This document shows positions 34,090 through 46,475 of a stretch of 64,000 nt of DNA, one piece after another. The notes under the pieces are model-generated. The model was not told the DNA's origin and did not search any database. It was given only the letters and a program-made list of their open reading frames with translations. How positions within the stretch are numbered: the stretch's first letter is position 1; every line of letters starts with the position of its first letter. Position numbers and translations under genes: made by a program. The DNA comes from Thuidium tamariscinum (Eukaryota; Streptophyta; Bryopsida; Hypnales; Thuidiaceae): the NCBI GenBank assembly GCA_947034885.2, contig OX344755.2, forward strand, positions 5,520,501 through 5,584,500, read 5' to 3'.

Positions 34090-36579
34090 TCACTGGCCAG
34101 TGATCTTTTCTTTAAGCCCGTCAATAATCTTGAACAGATCTTCCCTGCAAAATGAAGAAGTGTAATTTTAGGAAAAACCGACCCTCTTTAAAAGTGATGC
34201 TGTAAACCATGACAGCTACATACATAAACAAACAAACAAACAAACAAACAAACATACAAAGAGAATATCGGATTGGGCGAGATGGGTAAACGACGAACCT
34301 GTCAGGCTTGAAGAGCAAGTAGCGATACACAAACCACTGACACAAAAACATCACAGTGTTAACCATAGGACCCCACTTCATAACTCCAGACTCAACGTCG
34401 CTCCTACAGACTTATTTTCAGATTATCAACACTGGTTTTTTCACTTGAAAAAAGAATAAATCAATTATTGCTTTCATTATTACTGTAGTATGGTCAAAGT
34501 GGACATGATAATCGTGAATCAGAAGACTAGAAAAGACTGAATTCATCAAAAACTCACCCCAGAGAATAAGATTCCAACGATTTCAAAAAGACTGGGAACG
34601 AGAGGAAGCCTGTCAACAGCCTGCATATATCCCAGTGCAAACAATTCAAACAGAATCCACTGGCCACGGATCTCTCCCATTTTGGTAAACAACCTCAACA
34701 GAATCCAAACTGAAAGCAGTGTAAAACTATTAACAAAATAAAACTTGTCTTTCCCTTTTGCAAACAAACATGAAAGTCAGAGAAAAGAACAATCGCCAAT
34801 AGATTGAAATACCCAAGGATTGCACACAAGCATGGTGCCATGTATGAAAAGTAGTAGACAAAGCAGAAGTTCAAAGTATTACGTTGATAAGCCCGGCAGC
34901 AGCCCACAAAGCCACGAAACCAGCCACTCCTAATCCTGAAATGGCGACTTTATCGTCCGTCTTCTCCCACTGTAAAATGATCAAATTCATGAGCTTTAAA
35001 ATGTTGGTTGTCCTCGTAACCAAGGTTGGATAAGATCCAAAAAAAATCCTAAATAAACTAAAAATGGCGGTAGGTTGATCAGAAAAACAACCGAGATCAG
35101 ACTCTCATCTGGAATCCACAGTACATGCCTCAGATAAGCAGCATCAAAACTGATTTAGAGTGATAGACTCTACCGCATCTTGGACTTTCTTCAGCACATC
35201 TTCCAATGCAGCTGCAGACTCGTCCGCAGTCGTGTTTACCGTGGTCTCGGGCTCTTTAGTGGCCTTTGTAGCAACTATTGCCAAAGACCTCTTCGGCTCT
35301 GACATACAGAAAGTGAAGACATGAATCAACAGGACAGGAATCAGGAAAACGAGCATGGAGTATCAATGACCAGGCAGTGGAAGCTTCCATCATCTCCGAC
35401 CTGGTACATTCTGAATCTGACAATGAAACACATTCCGTTTCAATTCTTGCCAGGATAAAGTAATTGATACGTCACTCCTTACGTGGAAACCTCATTTCCA
35501 ACCTAATTTCAGAACAGGCGACATCGGAGACATCAATTGATTTGCACTAGTTCCTGTTAGCAATCCAGAAACTGTAGCCAAATCTCTTCGTCCAGCAAAG
35601 ACAAGTACGTTCAAGACGAACAAACAAACTGAAAACGGCGAAAACAAAGAGAATCAAACTAATTAAAAAAAAATATCCGAAATTTAGGCCATCGACTTCG
35701 CACTGCGCATCAAGAAATCTCAGCAGCATGACCTAACTAAGACAGAACTCAAGAGGAATCGTGAGACTTTATAGCCGCTCATAACTCTGGTACGAGAGAA
35801 TTAAACGCCAGGAAGGCCGATAAGTGCCTTCAACTGAACAATTCACCGGTATTCTAAGAAGAGAACAATCAAACCGCTAAAATGCAAACAGAAGCACACC
35901 AATGCACATCATTTCACCGCAGACACGTCAGGAGAGACAAATGACCAGCACCAGCTCCCATCTCTGACCTTTTTTTTTTCAAAATGACATTGCACCTCCT
36001 TCCAAATTCTATCAATGAAGATACTTCAATGAAGGTCGTCAAATGTCTTCGTCTGACAAGTATACATGAGACAAGGCCAAAATAACTAGAATGGCGAAAA
36101 AACAGAGTTAAAAAAAAATTACAAACAGGTGAATATAACTGAGATAAGGCCATTCCGTTTCTAATGCGCGTCAAGAAATCACAAGAACATGACCTAACTA
36201 AGCCAAAGGAGAGACTAACGCAGAGGCAAGACCAATCACAACCACTTGAAATTCTGATACGGGGCGCCAGTTGAGCGCCGTGAATATTACAGGAGCATTC
36301 ACCTGATCAACTAACAATGTTTTCCGGGAAAGCACATTCGCAACACTAAAAATGCACTCCAATGCAGAGGATTTCACAGGGAGAGAAATTAGAAATCATA
36401 CCTGCTCGGGAGCCAGAGCTGCGAGCGGCCGCCGGAATCGCGACGCCGGTCTTGAAAGACCCGCGGCAAGAGGACAGCAGCACGTTGTAGGAAGCGCTGG
36501 TCCGCGTGGTGGCCGAGCTCGTGATGCTGCTTCCGGCCGCGAGCACGGACGACACGACGCAAGCGGAGGTGGTTGCCAT
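34090..36579 (-). CDS. CURT1: CURVATURE THYLAKOID 1 (CURT1) family protein
   Basis: Six exons with matching phases (36579-36402, 35298-35174, 34969-34883, 34620-34558, 34336-34299, 34144-34090) code 181 residues. The first about 60 are Ser/Thr/Ala/Arg-rich and negatively poor, typical of a chloroplast transit peptide. The mature part has an acidic, helical segment (ESAAALEDVLKKVQDA), then WEKTDDKVAISGLG, a first membrane helix to about 131, the conserved LPLVPSLFEIVG turn, a second membrane helix through FVYRYLLF, and an amphipathic C-terminus (REDLFKIIDGLKEKI). This matches CURT1 proteins, which sit in grana margins and bend thylakoid membranes. I cannot assign the A, B, C or D subtype. It lies 2.7 kb upstream of RSH1 on the same strand. 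Confidence 0.92.
34225..34256. repeat. (CAAA)n microsatellite in CURT1 intron 5
   Basis: A run of eight or so CAAA units lies in the intron between exons 5 and 6. Confidence 0.9.
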
Positions 36580-39500
36580 GGCTACTGATGCAATGGCCGC
36601 AACCGAGTTTCCAATAAAACACGCACACAAACTCGGAATGCTCGGGAATGCGATTTCACAAATTGCAACCAATTGCGTCCACTCGCAGGAGATCGTTGGT
36701 ATGTGCCAAAATTGCTCCCCGTTCACTCGCTCCCCGTCGCTCAATCCCTGACTGGCTCTGGCCATAGCCGCTCCTCCAAGGATAGGCCCCCGCGGGCACC
36801 GAAGGCCGTGCGGCCTTAGGCTGCTGACCCCTGTTCACACCTGCAGTGCAATTTTCCTCCGAATTTTTCGCTGAGTTCACCGTGGAGGTTCCTGTGTTAA
36901 GCTTGTACGTTGTAAGGTTCTGGAATCTGGAAGTGGAACGTAGAGGTAGACTGCTGTATTGTACTCGTGAGACTCTCTTGCTGGTCTGTACTTTGTACCG
37001 GTATTCTTGAGCTGGGTGGTAAGCTTAAGAGCATCACCACCCGTCTAGCAAAACATAGTGGTGATTTGTAAGGGGTTATGACCCTCCTGAGTTCATATCG
37101 GGAAATTGTTGCCCAAGGGTAGCAAATTTCCCGATATGCACGAAGGGAGGGTTGTAACCCGGCATTAAGCGCGTCGGGTTTCTTTTTCTTTCCGATGCTG
37201 CAACGGTGCAGTGCATCGTTGCACTTTCCCAAGTATTGTAATACGTTATTGCATCAATTATTTAGAATGAGACTAGAACCCAATGCTTAACGGCTAGCAA
37301 AATGCCAAGCCATCAAGTTTGCAAGCCAGGTGGAAATGCACACCCCACTCATGGCCTCTTAACAAGCCGAGTTTGAGTAAATTGGGAGGTTAAATTTTTT
37401 CTTAAAACACTAGAATTGAAGGCTACAAAGTAGTTTAGCTTCTAAAAGCTTTAGAAAGCCCACCCAAAGTTGCAGAAACACACTTCATATTTGTCCTACT
37501 ATGATCTACAAGCTAGCAAATAGGTTGAAAGGTGGTTAGCAAAATGGCCCTAATTTGCTAGCCAATACCCATTTGCAAGCCGATCAAATGAGACAGTCAT
37601 CCAAAATACAGGACTAATGGGGTAGATTTGCAAGTGCCAACTAAGAAGTCATCCAAAATGTAAGATGGGTGGGGATACTCGAAGGTAGGGAGGTCCATAA
37701 AGTACCCATCTAAGGCAAAACCATCTATAACCGATTGGTTAACTCCTAAATACCCAAGGCTTGTTTTGAGCTTCTTGGAATTTGCTCTAAATTAAACAAA
37801 ATGCGAATATTTTGATAAGTTGTATCAATTTTTTTAAATTGTAATCGTACAAATTCAAACTAAACATGTTAGAAATTGCATTGGAAAAGAAAACACAACA
37901 ATATCACTTATGCAATGAAAGATTATAATGTTTGACTATGAGGGGGTTAAAGTTGTAAAAGTGATGTGAAGTCTTTCTATCTTCTTTTTTCGCAAGTCAA
38001 ATCTGAAAAGTTGGTGACCAAAAAAATATGAGGTTAAAGGGCCTAACATGCATCACTCCAATCAATTTATGGCTTTTCAAAATCTACTCTACAAGTTTTG
38101 TAAATGAATTTTGAATGTGATTTTTTCTCCAAGATTTAGTGTATTTGAGGCTCATTTTCAAGAGCTCTCAACACTGTAGAAAGTCAAGATTGTAATGGGT
38201 ACCCTTCCTAAAACCCTTCCACAAAATCTTGAATAAAAAAATCACTATCATTCATTTTCCAAATCTACTTTTTGGCACTAAAACTAGACTTCAGAAAGGA
38301 CTTTTCAAAAATATAAACTACCCAAAATAGCAATTTGATTAGGTTTTCTTTAACTTCAAGGTTTTACAAACATTAGATTTTGGTGCCTTGGGTACTTAGG
38401 GATTAAAGTATTCTAGACATGATTTGGTGTAGCACAAAGCAAAGCAAATATTTTTTGAGGTGCAATGATAAAAATGATAGAGATCGAAAAAACTTTTGTA
38501 ATCTTATTGCATGAATTGAAATTACTATGAATTTTGAAAAGCAAAAAGTGTTGCGGACCTATTGCCAATCTATAAACTCATCTAATTACAATCATTGAAG
38601 AACTCCTTTCTGGTTCATTATTTCCTGCTTTCTTGCTCACTAGTTTGGAACATGTGTTATGAACTTATTAGTCTCAACCTTGAAAAAGAAACAAAAATGC
38701 ATTCCAAGCTCTAGTTGGAAATATATTTGAGCCTTATTAAAAATAAATGCAATCTATAGGTTGGAAATGAATTCCTGATTGGCAATGGATGGCTCCACTT
38801 TAAGTACTGAAATTGAATTTTGGGAAGATGAAACTTCTTGAAATATTTTTTAGTAAATTTTTTATTGAAAGACCAGAAGAATTGGCACCTGACATAAGTC
38901 ATTGCATATTTTTTGGAGCTTTGTGGGATAAGTTGTGAATTTATGAAGTCAATATAGCATAGGGCTCTAAAACTGCCCACTACCACAAATGTACATTCTT
39001 ATAAGGCTGGAAAAAAAAACATGTACAAACATTGTACATTTGAGGCAATGGGTGGATTTAGAGTTTGAGGGGACTTTGAAACTCCTACCTTATACTCTAT
39101 GTCTCTATCCATTGTGTAATTTTGTTTTGATTATGAAAGATTGAATGAATGTCATTATTTTAATTTAAGAAAGAAATGAAAACTACTCATAGACTAAAAT
39201 AAATAGTAACTACACCTAAAATGGAACACTCCCCAAAATCAACCCCTATTTTTGAAGGAAAAATGAATAGGAAGGATATCTAAAATGATGCACATTACAA
39301 AGATACATACAAGATGGAGTTAAGGGCCATTTTGAATAGTGTGTAGCTTTATTAATTGTATTTTAGAAGTGACCACTTTGCAGGTGGACCATTTTGAGTA
39401 CACATTGTTAATCTTACAAATATTGGACTCTACAAAATAGAGTTTTTATCATCAATTATTACTATAGGTAGTTGGGGTGAAAAAGAAAGACATCCTTGGT

Positions 39501-40100
39501 TGCTAAACAATAGAAGTTGTCACACCTTCTTCCATACCATTGCAATTCTCAAAGAAAGTGCATGGGGTAGTTCTTAGTTGGTAGTTTGTTGCAAATGTAG
39601 TTTGGTTTCTTTGAGAATTTAGAGTGAAATTTCTTGAGGATTTGTAGTTTGGATGGATGTGCTCAATTTGCAAAGCTCCCATCAACTTTGCACACAACAC
39701 ATTCCTTGAGAATGGCTTCAAATGCAAAAAAGGGAGGTTACACTTCCTTCACACAAAATAATTCCAAATTGGCTCCTAGTTTTCTCTTGCCAATTTCTCC
39801 AATTTCATAAAATTGTCCTTCTTGAAGAAAAAGTGTGACTATACCTAGAGTAGACTACTTAAATCATGGGAGCAATACAAAAGAAAACCATCTCAAATGC
39901 ATTTATCTATTTAATGTGGACTACACTAAACAAAAATGGATTGCAATCTTTAGCCAAGCTTCCAAGGTAGTTATTTGTTTGGACTAACAATCTCATGACG
40001 GGTTCAAGATTTTCAGTCAAATGTTCATTTTTGGAAGATTTTCTTTGAATTTACACTAAGGTAAAAACACCCATTTCCGTCCCTATATTCATTCGTGAAA
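36580..40100. other. CURT1 upstream region, then gene-free DNA
   Basis: About 400 bases next to the CURT1 start are GC-richer and probably hold its 5' UTR and promoter. Beyond the hairpin at 37073-37160, a stretch at 37285-37600 repeats the words GCTAGCAAA and TTTGCAAGCC in both orientations, hinting at a degraded element. No gene is supported. Confidence 0.4.
37073..37160. repeat. Long imperfect hairpin near the CURT1 5' side
   Basis: Arms of 42-44 bp (37073-37114 and 37117-37160) pair around a 2-base loop; the inner part ATATCGGGAAATT..AATTTCCCGATAT is perfect. A second short hairpin, ATCACCAC..GTGGTGAT, lies at about 37033-37065. Confidence 0.85.
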
Positions 40101-40109
40101 CCTAAAGTA

Positions 40110-40910
40110 CAATGACGCTAGTTTGTGAGCCTAAAAGCATGAGCTTGTGAGCTGTGAGCATAGGTTTTGTGAGCCCAAAGAATTAACCAAAAAGAACTGT
40201 GAATTTTTTAAGCCAAGAGAAAAAAAAGTGAAGTCATTTAAAAAAAATCTCTTTATAGTAAAATTTCAGCTTTATGACCATGGACCTATGACCATGGAAA
40301 TGTGGTTAATGTATTTTAAATTTCAAACCCTACTATCTCCAAAGGGCCTCTCAATACCTTCTAAAAAAAATTTGAATTTTTGAATTTCTTTTTGAGGTTC
40401 AAAATCCCGAATCCAACAAGAGTTTTTATAGGGTGATGGAGTCGTGAAAAATAAAATAAAATAAAATAAAAAATAAAAAAATTCTTTTTTTGTTTTCTGA
40501 CTTTATCACCCTAAAATTGAGCTCTCGGTACCAAGAGAAGGTTTTCAAGGGTGAAAAGTCGCAAAAAAATGAATTGGTAACATAGTCGGAAAAAAAAAAT
40601 TTAATTGAAACCATCTACCTCCAAACCCCTTTCAATATCAAGAGGGATTTTGGAGGGTGATGGAGTTGCAAAAAAAATTTGAAAAATAAAAAAGGACTGA
40701 AAAAAATTGAAAAAAATTGAAATTTTTTTTTTGAAAAAAAGAGTTTTGAGAGTCACAAATTTCAAATCCCATGAAGGGAATACTAGATATAAAATTCTTA
40801 AATTCTTAAAGCAGAGTAATAGATTCATGCCCTAAAAATCACTAAAAATTTCACCAAAAATTCTAGGCTCACAGGCTCATGCTCGAAGGCTCACAAAATA
40901 GCATCCCCGC
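40110..40910. mobile_element. Non-autonomous MULE sharing termini with the 11.7-kb element
   Basis: The 801-bp element is flanked by an exact 9-bp duplication CCTAAAGTA (40101-40109 and 40911-40919). Its ends carry inverted GCTAGTTTGTGAGCC / GCTATTTTGTGAGCC and GAGCATGAGC words, and it has a subterminal TGGACCTATGACCATGG block, matching the termini of the large MULE at 5387-17114. It has no coding sequence and would have depended on that transposase. Confidence 0.8.
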
Positions 40911-40990
40911 CCTAAAGTATCACTAAATTTGTCTACAAGCATTCATTAAAGTATCCTACAAATGCTTAACTCTAATTTGCTGACGCAGTT

Positions 40991-41939
40991 TTAACCCCTA
41001 AAGGTTAGAGACTATGTCTTCACCAAAAACACACCAAAACTACCATGTCCACTTCAAGCACCAAATTTTTGAAAAAAAACATGTTTAGACACATATAACC
41101 GTAGGATCTTATAGTACACTTGTGTGAAAAGATGTGGAAAAAATTTCAGAATTTTCCACCATATAGATTGCAAGATATTAGCATTTGAATTGACAAAAAC
41201 CCTTTTTCTGTCCCTACAAAAAAGCGGGCAGCTGCACTTCACAAGGTCACATTTCTATGAAATAATGTCCAAAATGGTGGTGCTTCTTTGAATTCATTCT
41301 TCACGGCAAGTTGGCTATACGCTCAAAAAAATTCGCATCATTTGAAATTGTACAACATATAGGAAAAAATTAATAAGTAGAAAGAAGTAGAATGTGATTC
41401 AAAATACTAAATTGTTAAAATTTTATTTATAGAATAAAAAAATGTCAATCCCAATGGTTGGAATGTTGTAACAAACATTCAACATCCAAATTTTTAATTT
41501 TTTTTCAAAAATATTTAAAATTGAGGAAAATAAAGGCTTTCAAAGTTTATTTTAGAGTAGAGAATCCATAACTACCCGCAAACTGAATCTCTTTATAACT
41601 TTCGTCTCATAAATCAAAATGGAGTGATTCAAAGCTTTCTGCATATATGTACATCTAGAAAACCAATTTCAAATTTTTAATTTTGAAAAATAAGTTTTTA
41701 TAAGAAATTTTTGGGCTGCCCGCCGACCAATGAATCATGAAAACTACATATTATGCAATAACTTTTTGACCATGTAGTCAAAAGTTATGAAAATTGTTGG
41801 GCCTTAAAGCTACTCCTTGAGCACATATTGTCATGTTGTGTGAAAATTTCAATGGAAAAAAATAAAAACTCCATCCGTAGTGAGTTGCCCAAAATCGCTA
41901 TGTTGCCAAAAAAACGCAATTTGGTCCTTTAGGGGTTAA
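40991..41939 (-). mobile_element. TTAA-ended non-autonomous element, copy B (inverted)
   Basis: It begins TTAACCCCTAAAGG and ends CCTTTAGGGGTTAA, giving a perfect 14-bp terminal inverted repeat including TTAA. The 949-bp interior is the reverse complement of copy A at 4323-5247. No coding sequence. Confidence 0.85.
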
Positions 41940-42172
41940 GACACATGCATAATTTTCATTCACTAACAATTGATTTGAGCAGAGTTTAGTTCAGGATACA
42001 CTTACAGGATGGTTTCAATGGTCTAAAGAGCCAACACTTTGAAAATTTATAAAAATTACATACCGCATCCAAAAGATTTATTTTTCGTTTCGAATATTCA
42101 TGATTTTCACTCACTAACACTATGAAAATATTATTTGTATAAAAAAAAATGCCTCCAACTATGCTAAATTGC

Positions 42173-42401
42173 TTAACCTTCAAATGCTGCTAAGGACATT
42201 TTGCGTCCTTTGAATGACAAAGAATCTTTCCCTACATGCCAGAAGTGCAACTTTTCATCCTTGGTATTAGGAGTAGAAAGGAAAGATCTTCAATAGTTCT
42301 TTGACTTCCAATGAATATATAGGCTTTTTCAAAATAGATGATGTCACACAGAATTAAAATACATGATTTCCACGGCTACCAGTCCGTCCTTCAAGGGTTA
42401 A
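42173..42401 (+). mobile_element. 229-bp TTAA-ended element, copy 1
   Basis: TTAACCTTCAAATG at the left and TTCAAGGGTTAA at the right. The interior aligns with the 229-bp element at 58466-58694, sharing for example 'ctttgacttccaatg' and 'gatttccacggc.acc'. Equal length with mutated interiors shows that the two are true family members. Confidence 0.75.
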
Positions 42402-43901
42402 ACAGACGGTTTTAGGTGTTTCCCCTATAACGGCATGAAAAAATAGGTAGAAACCGAGCGAAATTTGGGATCATTGGTCTGGACCTCTTGCACGTCCGTG
42501 GATAACGTGAATGCACCACGTGTAACACATGCAATGACAGTCCAGTTGTTTCTCCCTCCCCCCAAAGCCAGTGGGTGCTTGTGTCCACGTTCCCCAGTTC
42601 TTGCAGGTGTTGCCACCTACACACAGTCCCACGTGCGGGAATGGAATGCGATGTTCGCATTAAGTTATGAGTCACAAAAGCCTTCACTTGATACACAAGT
42701 TTAAGGTAGTGTGCCCTGTGCCGTTGCTACAGTCAAATCCAAAGTAAAAGATATTTTTTAATTTTTTAATTTTTTAATTCATTAAAACTTTAAAATTCAA
42801 TAACTTTTTTACCATACGTCCAAATGTCACGAAACCAAGCCTGTTCACCCCTCCTTGTCGAGAGTTTTTCAACGGTACCAAGCATTCAACCAGAGGGCGC
42901 ATGGTCTGGAAGATCTCAACATGACAAATAAACCAAAACAAACCAACAAAACAAACTACCTTCCTTAAGGTATAGATTCACCTAGCTCTAGCAATCCCAC
43001 ATTCAGGGTAAGGAAGTTGACCCATTTCTAACCATTTAAGCAATTATGCATATTCAGAGAACCTGTTTTTGGAATGAATTTTTTTCTCATATACAAAATA
43101 GTATTTAGAGGGATGGCATATTTTTTCGGATTTATATTACACAAAATTTAAGTACTATGAACTTTTTAGTGGAAGTTTCTCTTTAACCTATAATGGTGAT
43201 ATAGACTTTTCTGTTTATGACCATAGGCTAATTGCATTAATGATTAAGGATTAGATGCAATATTGCCAACCTTACAACCAATCATAATGTGCCACAACTA
43301 CTCTAGGAATTGTGCCACAATTTCACGAAAAAAGAATAGTTTATAGATTGGAAATCGTGTTTGTGTGTGTGTCATAAATGAATTGGTTACTTTACATTTT
43401 GTAAATTATGTAAGAGCAACCCTATAACAACATAGTCTATATTGAAGCAAATCATTGGTAGACATTCCTTTGATATAACAAATCAATGGCACTAAATCTT
43501 TAGAGTATTGCTTAACCATTTTGTTGTAGGGGTATTCTAAAAGAGTCAACTTGTTTCTCACCAGTTAAATAATTGAAACATATCCTTCAACCTACGATTG
43601 AGAATAAAATATTTTTTTTGTATAGAAATAGATTTTAGAAGGATTCAATCATTTTTTATAAATTTATTTTCCAAAACAAAATTACCATGAATTTTTTAGT
43701 TAAAGAATTTATTTGTCCCATATTGATCATATAGGACTATCTATATTTCATCTAGGGCTGGTGTCAATATTGAGATTTGTGGATGATTATAATGCACCAT
43801 AATTGTATAAGGAACTATGTTGCAACTTATCACTTGTTAACTATTAATTACTACCTATACACAAAAAAAACACCCTACATAACCAAAATGAAGGGGGGAG
43901 A
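42402..43901. other. Gene-free DNA
   Basis: No feature recognised. A GC-richer patch at 42440-42660 has short open frames on both strands without domains. Confidence 0.4.
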
Positions 43902-43904
43902 TTA

Positions 43905-44003
43905 CACTAGAAGAAAAGCTTGAAATTTTGCGTTTGTTTCAACACAACTCACTTGACGCGTTGTGTTGAAACAAACGCAAAATTTCAAGCTTTTCTTCTA
44001 GTG
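43905..44003. mobile_element. 99-bp CACTA-type miniature foldback element
   Basis: Two arms of 44 bp, CACTAGAAGAAAAGC.. and ..GCTTTTCTTCTAGTG, are perfect inverted copies around an 11-base loop. TTA on both sides (43902-43904 and 44004-44006) forms a 3-bp target duplication, the size used by CACTA elements. It is almost nothing but termini. Confidence 0.8.
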
Positions 44004-44006
44004 TTA

Positions 44007-44639
44007 GAAATGGATTGGCTCTTGTATATTTAGACTTTTCTAATATATTTTGCTCTAAATCTAGATATTGGCATTCATGCAGTGTTGACAATAGGTTTAA
44101 GTCTACAAGGTAATTAACCACATAAAATCCACGACTTTTTAAAAACAAACCCTTTTTTTGTAGAGAGACTAGCCACAAGGAGGATATAAAAAATGGTGAG
44201 GATTAGAAGGATAAGTATAAGATGGAGTTGGAGAGCATTTTGATAATTGAGTAGCTCTATTTATAATATTGTAAAGGTAATGCCTTTACTTGGGGTTGAT
44301 TTTGGGTATATTTTCTTTTGTTTGACTCTTGAAAAACAAGGCAAATGTCCTACATCCAATGGATGACAAAAGTCGATTGTAGTGGATGTAAAAAGGATAT
44401 TTTTCATGAGTTTTCTTCATAAATTTAATGGAAGAGGTGTGCTTTGCAAGGGAAGCCATAAATAGAGCCATTCAATGCACTGTCATTTTTCATTGTTGTA
44501 AATTGTAACCAAAATCCATAGAGATTCACAAACATAGTGTTACATTCCATGTTGCCCATCATTAAATTTCAAAAAGAACAACAAGGAAAGTAGACGTTAC
44601 AAGTTTTGAAACACCGTTCCCTGCCGTGAAGAATTATTT
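44007..44639. other. Gene-free DNA
   Basis: AT-rich sequence with no recognised gene or paired termini. Confidence 0.4.
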
Positions 44640-44898
44640 CATTAGAAGAGATTTGATGCCTTTAAGAGACTATGAGTTCTTAAATTGCAAGAATGCAAAA
44701 ATTGTTGCGAGAGTGTAAAAATGCAAGAATCTAACGTGATTGCAACTATGCCATGTCATTAAAAAAAATTGAAATTCTTTTCCTTGTTTTTGTCTTTCAA
44801 GATCTAATTTTTTTATATAATTGTTGGCTCGACAACAACTGACAGTTTCGAGAATAGACTTGAAATGGCCCTTTAGAAGCCTCAAATCTCATCTAATG
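44640..44898. mobile_element. CATTA-ended miniature element, copy 1
   Basis: Ends CATTAGAAGAGATTTGA and, inverted, CATTAGATGAGATTTGAGG. Related to copies at 54740-55110, 59647-59925 and 63650-63910. No coding sequence. Confidence 0.6.
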
Positions 44899-45526
44899 TC
44901 CCATGATTTGTCACTCAATGCTCTACAATGCACATCTTGCCTTCTCCCCGTGGTGCACACAACCTTTCTCCACAATAACTAGTCTATTCTTTAAGAATTA
45001 AACTTCTTTATAACATGTTTTGATACTACTAGTGTCATTTTTTAAGCCCTCATTGCCTAAGGGGATGAAAAAATGTCCTCACATAGTCAAGCAATCCAAT
45101 TCAAAGTATTATAGCTTATAAATCCAATGTTCAAATTCAATAAGAATTTGTTATAAAAGTTGCACATACCAATTTTCTTTGTGTAATAAAAATTTTACAT
45201 CAATCCAAGATGTACAAATTTACTGAACGCCATTCGAAGTTCATGAATTCAATTTGAGTTCACCAAATTTGAATTTAATGGCTACAGCTTTGGGTACTTG
45301 TATCATTTTCATACAATATTAGTTTTCAAGAAAATTTATTGGATTATGTCTTCTTTGAAGTCTAGTTATTATGGTAAATTTTTTATGTCAATCCAACTTG
45401 TAAGGATGTTTGGGAGGAATTCAAAGTTCAAAGTCTAAACATTTTTGGACTACAATGAACTTCAAGAGCTTAATCTCTTCATAAAGTGTCCATTTCTAAT
45501 TAGAAAAATTAGAAAAATTAGCACAC
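44899..45526. other. Gene-free DNA with repeated phrases
   Basis: Contains the phrase 'ttttctttgtgtaataaaaat' followed by 'catcaatccaaga' (about 45174), which returns just after the next element (about 46477). This suggests that the element inserted into an older repeat. Confidence 0.4.
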
Positions 45527-46475
45527 ACTACACTAAAATTGGTAAATAGTGTTGATTGATCATTAGTGTTGTTCTCTATTTCTTACCCCCAACACTATTT
45601 ATCAACTTATATCTAAAGAGTGTTGGAGCACTTAACTCTTGCCATCAAAATTTGGTTCTTCCTTGGTGTACCACAGATTTTGTCCTTCATTGGCCTCCCC
45701 CGATTTTATCTTTCCTTGGCCTAAGACAGTTTTGCCCTTCCCTAGACTAAGTCAAATTTTTCCCTTTTTTGGACTAAGGCAATTTGGCCTCCTTCCTCTT
45801 TCCTACCTTGCCTTGAAAACAATTTGGGGAGCTTGTTGAGAATTTGGGAGAGCTCCATGTCTTCATGGGAATGAGGGAACTCTAAGAGCTCCAAGTCTTC
45901 TTGAGAATGCAAGAGCTCCAAGCTGTAGAAAAGATTATGAGCTCTCAAACGGTGTGTGTATGTGTGTTATACTCCGCCATTTCCCGCCTCGTTTTCAAAC
46001 TCTCTTCGCTCCCTCCTCTTCCATTCGAACTCTTAATGCCTATATCTTTTTTTTGAGGTATGAGATTTAACATTGGATGACACATTGGATTTGTCTTTCT
46101 CTCCTCTATTTCCTCTCAAAGATCGTTTTTCTTATAGTCGTTCTAACATTTTTTTCAAATCATTCTCGCATCTTTTATTGCCATTCCAATATTTTTTATT
46201 GTCATTCTAGCATTTTTTATAACGCTCTACGTGCCTTTGGTGGCACCAATCCCATAAAATTTTTATAGGCCACATCACTCATTGCCAAAGCCAATTAGGC
46301 AAAAGGAACACCTTTCTCCAAAAGTCAGACCAGGTCTCAGCAAAAAACTTTTACAATACAACTGAAATAGTGTTAGATTGAGTTAATAATGATCTAACAC
46401 TAACCTTGCAAATCACAATTAGTGTTAGCTCGGCTAATTAGTGTTGCCAACACTATTTACCAATTTTAGTGTAGT
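45527..46475. mobile_element. 949-bp element with 28-bp perfect terminal inverted repeats
   Basis: Left ACTACACTAAAATTGGTAAA and right TTTACCAATTTTAGTGTAGT are perfect inverted copies over 28 bp. Words of the type AACACTA/TAGTGTT recur just inside both ends. No target duplication is clear, and no transposase is coded, so the superfamily is open (CACTA-like start, if the ends are CACTAAAA). Confidence 0.65.

Noticed and set aside
43905-44003. MicroRNA precursor
   Set aside because: Perfect arms with CACTA-type ends and a 3-bp target duplication fit a miniature transposon better than a microRNA gene.
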